Positions 59,460-64,000 of a DNA stretch of 64,000 nucleotides are shown here, piece by piece (the stretch's first letter is position 1; each line of letters opens with the position of its first letter). Under the pieces are notes generated by a model. That model saw only the letters and a list, made by a program, of their open reading frames with translations, did not search any database and was not told the origin of the DNA. Source of the DNA: Bacillota bacterium (GTDB taxonomy: Bacteria; Bacillota; Bacilli; Paenibacillales; NBRC-103111). The stretch lies in the NCBI GenBank assembly GCA_023388055.1, contig JAEWGW010000016.1:186001-250000 (forward strand). The letters are read 5' to 3'. The position numbers and the translations under genes were made by a program.

Positions 59460-60569
59460 ATGTTGCCAAAGCCGAATATTGTCCATTTGCCGGTTTACCA
59501 GCCCGGCAAGCCTATAGAAGAAGTGAAACGGGAGCTGGGATTAACCGAGGTGACCAAGCTGGCCTCCAACGAGAATCCCTTTGGTTCGTCTCCTGCTGTT
59601 AAGGATGCACTTATCCGTGAAATGGAGCATATGAGCCTGTATCCCGATGGAGGCGCTGTGGAACTGACGGAGGCGGTGGCCGCCTTCTGGGGAGTGGGAA
59701 CGGATCAGATTATTTTCGGGGCAGGCTCCGACGAAGTGATCCTCATGCTTGCCCGCGCTTACCTGGTACCAGGGGACGAAACGGTGATGTCCACCCATAC
59801 CTTCGGGCAGTACAAGCATAACGCTGAAATTGAAAATGCCGTTATTCATGAGGTTCCGTTGAAGAACAACACCTATGATCTGGACGCCATGCTGGCCAAG
59901 GTGACCCCGAAAACCAAGCTGATCTGGATCTGCAATCCCAATAATCCAACAGGAACCATGGTTACCCACCGGGAGCTGAAGGCGTTCCTTGAGCAAGTGC
60001 CTTCCACCGCCCTGGTAGTGCTGGATGAAGCCTATGCCGAATACGTCACCAGCCCGGATTATCACGATGGTCTGAAGCTGCTGGAGGAGCATGCCAATGT
60101 GATCCTGCTTCGGACCTTTTCCAAAATATACGGCTTGGCCTCCATGCGGATTGGCTACGGCATCGGGCATCCCGATGTGATCCGGACCATCAATCTGGTG
60201 CGGGAGCCCTTCAACACCACACGTTTCGCCCAGGTGGCCGCCAAAGCTGCCCTGGCCGATCAGGCTTTTGTGGAGGAGTGCAAGGAGCGGAACAGGGAGG
60301 GTCTGGAATATCTGACGGCTGCATTTGACCGGCTGGGGCTGGCCTGGCTGCCCGCTTACGGCAATTTCATTATGGTGGAGCTGAACCGGCCTGCAGGCCG
60401 TGTATTCGATGCGCTTCTAAGGAAGGGCTACATCATCCGCGGCGGCCATAAGCTGGATTTTCCCACTATGATCCGTGTGACCGTAGGAAGCCGCCAGCAG
60501 AACGAAGGTTTTATTGCCGCATTGGAAGCGACTCTGGCGGAAGTTCCGGAATTGGAGGCGGCTCCATGA
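59460..60569 (+). CDS. hisC: Histidinol-phosphate aminotransferase
   Basis: This PLP enzyme transaminates imidazole acetol phosphate for histidine and, in Bacillales, also aromatic oxoacids, which explains its place beside tyrA. The 369-residue product has NENPFGSSP, the CNPNNPTGT motif, DEAYAEY and the PLP lysine in TFSKIYGLA. The ATG overlaps nothing upstream and follows the 521-bp repeat-rich gap. The stop overlaps tyrA. Confidence 0.95.
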   Translation: MLPKPNIVHLPVYQPGKPIEEVKRELGLTEVTKLASNENPFGSSPAVKDALIREMEHMSLYPDGGAVELTEAVAAFWGVGTDQIIFGAGSDEVILMLARAYLVPGDETVMSTHTFGQYKHNAEIENAVIHEVPLKNNTYDLDAMLAKVTPKTKLIWICNPNNPTGTMVTHRELKAFLEQVPSTALVVLDEAYAEYVTSPDYHDGLKLLEEHANVILLRTFSKIYGLASMRIGYGIGHPDVIRTINLVREPFNTTRFAQVAAKAALADQAFVEECKERNREGLEYLTAAFDRLGLAWLPAYGNFIMVELNRPAGRVFDALLRKGYIIRGGHKLDFPTMIRVTVGSRQQNEGFIAALEATLAEVPELEAAP

Positions 60570-61654
60570 CCAAAATCACCATTTTCGGCGTAGGCTTGAT
60601 GGGCGGTTCCCTGGCTTTGTGCTTCAAGGGCAAACCGGGCCTCCACGTTGTTGGCCACTCGCGGAGTCAGGCCTCCGTGGATAAGTATCTGAAGCGCGAG
60701 GTGGTGGATTCCGCGACCACCTCCATGCGTGAGGCGGCGGAGGGTGCTGATTTTATATTCCTGTGTGTTCCCGTGGGCAATCTGGAGGAATATCTCTTGG
60801 AGCTGCAAACCTTCGATCTGAAGCCCGGCTGCATCATCACCGATGTAGGCAGCACCAAAGGTTCGGTAGCGGAAACTGCCGCACGCCTGGATTGGAAGGG
60901 CGCCTGGTTTATCGGGGGCCATCCTATGGCCGGTTCGGAGCGCTCCGGGGTGGAGGCGGCTTCGTCCTATCTCTACGAAAATGCCTTCTACGTGCTGACT
61001 CCCTCCGCGCAGGTCCCTGAGGAGGTTTACGGCCGCCTGGAGGAGCTGCTCCGGCTGACCAAGGCCCAGATTGTCCGGGTGGATGCCCGGCAGCATGACG
61101 ATATTGTAGGGGCCATCAGCCATTTGCCCCACATTATTGCAGTGGCGCTGGTGAACCAGATCGCCGGCTACAACCGGGAGGATTCCCTCTATGAGTCATT
61201 GGCGGCAGGCGGCTTCCGGGATATTACCCGGATTGCGTCCAGCGAACCCGGCATCTGGCGGGACATTCTCCTGAATAACCGCCGGGTGATGCTTCGCCTG
61301 TTGAAGGACTGGGGTCTGGAAATGGACCGTTTCGCGCAGATGCTGGAATATGAGGACGGCGACGGGATCGAGAATGCCTTCAGCTCTGCCAGGGAGTTCC
61401 GCAGCCGTCTGCCGGAGCGCCGCAAGGGCGTGCTGACCTCACTGTATGATGTATATGTGGATGTGCCTGACCATCCGGGCATTATTGCGCATATTGCCTC
61501 CATCTTAGGCGACCAGAAGGTCAATCTGAGCAATATTCAAATTATCGAAAGCCGTGCCGATGTGCCGGGCATCCTGCGGCTGTCCTTCCGCAATCAGACG
61601 GATCAGGACCGTGCCGTGGAGCTGCTGAAGCCCCATTACCAGATACACATGTAA
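60566..61654 (+). CDS. tyrA: Prephenate dehydrogenase with ACT domain
   Basis: TyrA oxidatively decarboxylates prephenate to 4-hydroxyphenylpyruvate. The 362-residue product has the NAD motif GVGLMGGSLA, the HPMAGSERSG segment, the SHLPHIIAVAL helix and a C-terminal ACT domain (about 290-360, DVPDHPGIIAHIASILG) likely to sense tyrosine. The start overlaps the hisC stop. In B. subtilis aroE (EPSP synthase) follows tyrA; here a terminator follows instead. Confidence 0.96.
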   Translation: MTKITIFGVGLMGGSLALCFKGKPGLHVVGHSRSQASVDKYLKREVVDSATTSMREAAEGADFIFLCVPVGNLEEYLLELQTFDLKPGCIITDVGSTKGSVAETAARLDWKGAWFIGGHPMAGSERSGVEAASSYLYENAFYVLTPSAQVPEEVYGRLEELLRLTKAQIVRVDARQHDDIVGAISHLPHIIAVALVNQIAGYNREDSLYESLAAGGFRDITRIASSEPGIWRDILLNNRRVMLRLLKDWGLEMDRFAQMLEYEDGDGIENAFSSAREFRSRLPERRKGVLTSLYDVYVDVPDHPGIIAHIASILGDQKVNLSNIQIIESRADVPGILRLSFRNQTDQDRAVELLKPHYQIHM

Positions 61655-61663
61655 CTCTATAGG

Positions 61664-61700
61664 AACCTCCTCCGGGTGACTCTGCCGGAGGAGGTTTTTT
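61664..61700 (+). terminator. Terminator after tyrA
   Basis: AACCTCCTCCGG / CCGGAGGAGGTT perfect 12-bp stem, 9-nt loop, T-run. Confidence 0.93.
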
Positions 61701-61760
61701 CCTGGCCAACAGGTAGTGGAGAGCGCTGCCAAATAAAAAGGAATCGTTTTCAAAAAAGGG

Positions 61761-61789
61761 TTGACAGATTGAAAACGGATACATATAAT
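61761..61789 (+). promoter_or_regulatory. Strong sigma-A-type promoter
   Basis: Consensus TTGACA and TATAAT with a 17-bp spacer, between the tyrA terminator and the ECF sigma gene; it drives the short unit ending at 61868. Confidence 0.82.
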
Positions 61790-61796
61790 AAAAGTA

Positions 61797-61868
61797 CAGT
61801 ATGGTTTCTCTCCACTCCTATCCGAATTGCACAATGTGCACCCGCCATGTGAATGGCGGTTTTTTTTT
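61797..61868 (+). ncRNA. Candidate small RNA (about 70 nt)
   Basis: A consensus promoter is followed, about 45 nt after the predicted start, by the terminator CCGCCAT-GTGA-ATGGCGG with nine T. Within the transcript is the palindrome TGCACAATGTGCA. There is no ribosome site before the ATG at 61801, and that frame reads through the terminator. This supports a short non-coding transcript, or a premature-termination leader for the sigma gene 380 bp away. From 61869 to 62170 I see only a weak hairpin near 62083. Confidence 0.5.
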
Positions 61869-62170
61869 GGCTTCATACGGGTATGGAACTCATATAAGGA
61901 AGCTTCCGCGGAGCTTGATACCGAAAAGTATTCTGGGATTGCACCCTAATGCTTCCGGCGTACGTATAGATAGAGAGCTATTTCAAGGTGTTCGTTTCCA
62001 AATTGAGGGAGTTTTGTGTGGCATGTACTTTTTTGTCGAAGCTAGCAGGAGTTTTGACCCCTCATCTAGAATTATTGTTGCAAGGAATTGCATTGCGTTC
62101 CTTTTCTGATGTCATGTTTCCAAAAATTCGTCCATACCTTACATAGATAAAGGTTTTTATAGAAACTCGC

Positions 62171-62195
62171 GCAACTTTTTTCCGCACCAGGGGTA
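62171..62195 (+). promoter_or_regulatory. ECF-type promoter candidate before the sigma gene
   Basis: GCAACTTTTTT at -35 and GGTATT 16 bp after GCAAC resemble autoregulated ECF promoters (AAC at -35, CGTA/CGTC at -10; one mismatch here). It lies about 55 bp before the start. Confidence 0.4.
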
Positions 62196-62249
62196 TTTAT
62201 GTGTGAAGCCAAAACCTGGGGCGGATGCAAGCAAGGAGGGTTGCTTGTA

Positions 62250-62843
62250 ATGACCGATTCCCAGTTAATCCGAGAAATTAAAGACGGCAATGTGGAACTA
62301 TATGCTGAATTGATGCGTCGTTACGAGCGTAAGATACTCGCCTTCGTATTCCACATGTTGAAGAGTGCCCATATGGAAATCATGGCTGATGATTTGTGCC
62401 AGGAGACCTTTTATAAAGCTTACCGCAGTCTGCAGACCTTCCGGGAGGTGGATGCCTCCTTTTCCACCTGGCTGTACACCATTGCCCGCAATACGGTGTT
62501 AAGCGAGCTCCGGAAGCAGAAGGTTGTCCGGGTGTCCCTGGATGAGTCGGGCCATGTGCCCCGCGCGCCGCTGGACTCTATGCCTGAGCAGAGCATGCTC
62601 CGCAACGAGAAGGTAAGCATGGTCCGGGAGGCCATCAACAATCTGCCGGAGAAGCAGCGTTCTGCGCTGATCCTCCGGGAGTACGAGCAAATGGATTACC
62701 AGGAGATTGCCAATATCCTGGGTCAGACTGTCAGTGCCGTGAAGTCGCTGCTTTTCCGGGCCAGGGCCAGTGTGAAGCTTCAGCTGGAGCCCTACTTTTC
62801 GGATCCGATCTTTGAAGAGGTTGAGGGGATGAATCAACGATGA
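62250..62843 (+). CDS. ECF-family RNA polymerase sigma factor
   Basis: This 197-residue sigma-70 factor of the extracytoplasmic function group has region 2 (about 20-90, DDLCQETFYKAYRSL and WLYTIARNTVLSELRK) and region 4 (about 130-180, LPEKQRSALILREYEQMDYQEIA). There is no region 1 or 3, as expected. The ATG follows AAGGAGG by about 10 nt. Its stop overlaps the start of a zinc-type anti-sigma gene (ATGA), the usual pairing. Which group (SigW, SigX or other) cannot be decided. Confidence 0.9.
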   Translation: MTDSQLIREIKDGNVELYAELMRRYERKILAFVFHMLKSAHMEIMADDLCQETFYKAYRSLQTFREVDASFSTWLYTIARNTVLSELRKQKVVRVSLDESGHVPRAPLDSMPEQSMLRNEKVSMVREAINNLPEKQRSALILREYEQMDYQEIANILGQTVSAVKSLLFRARASVKLQLEPYFSDPIFEEVEGMNQR

Positions 62844-63460
62844 AATGCGAAGATATTCAAGAACGGCTGGGGATATACTTTGACCTGCCAGAGGGAGACG
62901 AGGACCGCATTGCTGTGGATGAGCATATCCGGCAGTGTGAATCCTGCAGGGAAGAATTCCATATCTGGGAAGAAAGCGCCGATTTGATCCGGCTGTCCCA
63001 GGAGGAAACCGAGCCTGTCCTTTACAGCGCCCCGATGGTGACGGATCAGGTAATGAAGCGGATCTACCAGCAAGAAGCGTGGCGGACACCCATCTCCAAC
63101 AGAATCTACTCGATTTCCTTTGCTCTTAGGCGCAAGCTGACGATCATGGTTGCCTTCTTCGTGGCATTGTTCCTGGTCAGCTTTCTGCATACAGCTTATA
63201 ATACCCAGCATTCCGCGGAGCCGGTTCCCACGAAGGACTACGGGATTAACCAGGCAGCCAAGGCTACCATTAACCCTGCGGATTCCTTGAACGTCCACTC
63301 CATGCCCAATACCACCATGGCCAGTGTCAGCCCCACCATTATTGATCCCGTGAAGATCGGACCGCTGCGGAGTATGCCTGACTATATGCTGTCGCTGTCC
63401 ATCCTGGGTCTAATCTCAACGCTGCTCATCATGAATTGGCTCTCGCGCACACGTACTTAA
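62840..63460 (+). CDS. Zinc-type anti-sigma factor (membrane)
   Basis: This 206-residue protein has an N-terminal anti-sigma domain with the HxxxCxxC zinc motif (VDEHIRQCESCREEF, about residues 27-41), one membrane segment (about 98-118), an extracytoplasmic Ser/Thr/Pro-containing region and a second hydrophobic segment near the C-terminus (about 181-200). It should hold the ECF sigma factor at the membrane until a signal triggers its proteolysis. Two membrane segments rather than one is a little unusual. It is translationally coupled to the sigma gene. Confidence 0.85.
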   Translation: MKCEDIQERLGIYFDLPEGDEDRIAVDEHIRQCESCREEFHIWEESADLIRLSQEETEPVLYSAPMVTDQVMKRIYQQEAWRTPISNRIYSISFALRRKLTIMVAFFVALFLVSFLHTAYNTQHSAEPVPTKDYGINQAAKATINPADSLNVHSMPNTTMASVSPTIIDPVKIGPLRSMPDYMLSLSILGLISTLLIMNWLSRTRT

Positions 63461-63540
63461 TGACGGGATGCCCACCAGCCACACCGGAATCAGCTTCACA
63501 GCCACATATACACGAACCGGGATTCATCCCTGTCAGAAAA

Positions 63541-63577
63541 GCTCTCCCTTGCGGGCACGCAAGAGGGGGCTTTTTTT
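63541..63577 (+). terminator. Terminator after the anti-sigma gene
   Basis: GCTCTCCCTTGC pairs with GCAAGAGGGGGC with one mismatch, followed by seven T. Confidence 0.82.
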
Positions 63578-63659
63578 GCTGCCGGCATTTCCATCGCGTA
63601 TACAACCTGCCGGATCGTTCCATAATGGTAATAAATGTTGGTCCTTTGGAGGGGAACCC

Positions 63660-64000
63660 ATGAACTTGGCAGAGATGCTGAATTACACTGATATTCAGGA
63701 GCTGGGACGCATCGCCCGGAACTATAACTGCCAATGCAGCCCCCATTCCAAAAACGAGCTCATTCAGTCGATTTTGTCCACAGTGGGGCGGCAGCGTGTA
63801 CTGGATGAAATGGTTGCCGGGATGGAGAAGGCGGACATCCAATTTCTCAATTCTCTTTTGTTCGAAGAACGGAAGGCCTTCAGTCTGGAGGATCTTATGG
63901 CCCGCGCCAGCAACTCCCGGCCGGAGGAGAAGGAGGGGGCAGAGTGGAACCCGCGGGAGCTGGTCACCCGGTTTAAACAGCACGGCTGGCTTTTTAACGG
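63660..64000 (+). CDS. Protein of unknown function, 5' part only
   Basis: An ATG behind GGAGGGG opens a frame that runs off the window end; 113 residues are visible. The product starts MNLAEMLNYTDIQELGRIA, is helical and charged, and has an Asn-Cys-Gln-Cys stretch near residue 23. I do not recognise it from the visible part. It follows the terminator of the sigma/anti-sigma pair, so it begins a new unit. Confidence 0.7.
   Translation, partial: MNLAEMLNYTDIQELGRIARNYNCQCSPHSKNELIQSILSTVGRQRVLDEMVAGMEKADIQFLNSLLFEERKAFSLEDLMARASNSRPEEKEGAEWNPRELVTRFKQHGWLFN

Noticed and set aside
61801..62109. 102-codon frame after the strong promoter
   Set aside because: No ribosome site, it reads straight through a terminator, and its product looks random.

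Overview
The window is a contiguous, gene-dense piece of chromosome from an endospore-forming Firmicute, most likely Paenibacillus or a close relative. The evidence is spoIVA, ypeB, a SpoVIF-family gene and a YIEGIA pair, a TRAP (mtrB) regulator with a matching trp leader, strong Shine-Dalgarno sites with frequent TTG/GTG starts, and a gene order that tracks the Bacillus subtilis ypbH-prsW-ypeB-ypfA-cmk-rpsA-fni-der-gpsA-spoIVA-hbs-mtrB-hepS-menG-hepT-ndk-cheR-aro-trp-hisC-tyrA region. Base composition is moderately GC-rich by eye. No CRISPR array, prophage, rRNA or complete insertion sequence was seen.

Layout. 1-4713: cytochrome c biogenesis and redox signalling (resB partial, resC, resD, resE). 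4910-6860: serA on the minus strand behind a T-box leader. 6952-8799: a membrane-anchored unknown, a CPBP-family protease and a 53-residue membrane protein. 9127-12472: a two-gene 2-oxoacid:ferredoxin oxidoreductase with fused subunits. 12529-14174: YoaP-like acetyltransferase and a lipoprotein polysaccharide deacetylase (minus strand). 14290-14450: a MITE-like element. 15045-23177: a secreted protein of about 2,710 residues built from alternating FN3 and F5/8 type C domains around a glycosidase-like core. 23543-26867: mecA-type adaptor, prsW, a small CxxC protein and ypeB (sleB is not present). 27061-41818: ypfA, ypfB-like, cmk, plsC, rpsA, fni, yphA-like, YIEGIA pair, der, plsY, gpsA, spoVIF, ferredoxin, spoIVA, HU, two identical tRNA-Pro genes, mtrB and an unknown. 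41925-47433: isoprenoid quinone block (hepS, menG, mqnP, ubiX, mqnA, hepT) and ndk. 47694-49275: cheR and two small unknowns. 49742-61654: aromatic amino acid supraoperon (aroC, aroB, aroH, trpEDCFBA, hisC, tyrA). 62250-end: ECF sigma factor, its zinc-type anti-sigma, and a gene cut by the window end.

How the parts fit. TRAP from mtrB should bind an array of NAG triplets in the trpE leader and favour a terminator just before trpE. HepS/HepT make the C35 side chain, MqnA begins the futalosine route to menaquinone, the UbiA-type enzyme attaches the prenyl chain, UbiX makes the prenyl-FMN cofactor of the partner decarboxylase, and MenG methylates the last intermediate. ResBC and ResDE serve the respiratory chain that uses the quinone.

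The least explained items are the giant modular protein and its unassigned core, a dispersed two-hairpin element with compensatory changes (4810-4882 and 24356-24430), a TA-flanked MITE, clusters of short palindromes at 49314-49506 and 59019-59272, and a promoter-plus-terminator unit of about 70 nt at 61761-61868 that looks like a small RNA gene.
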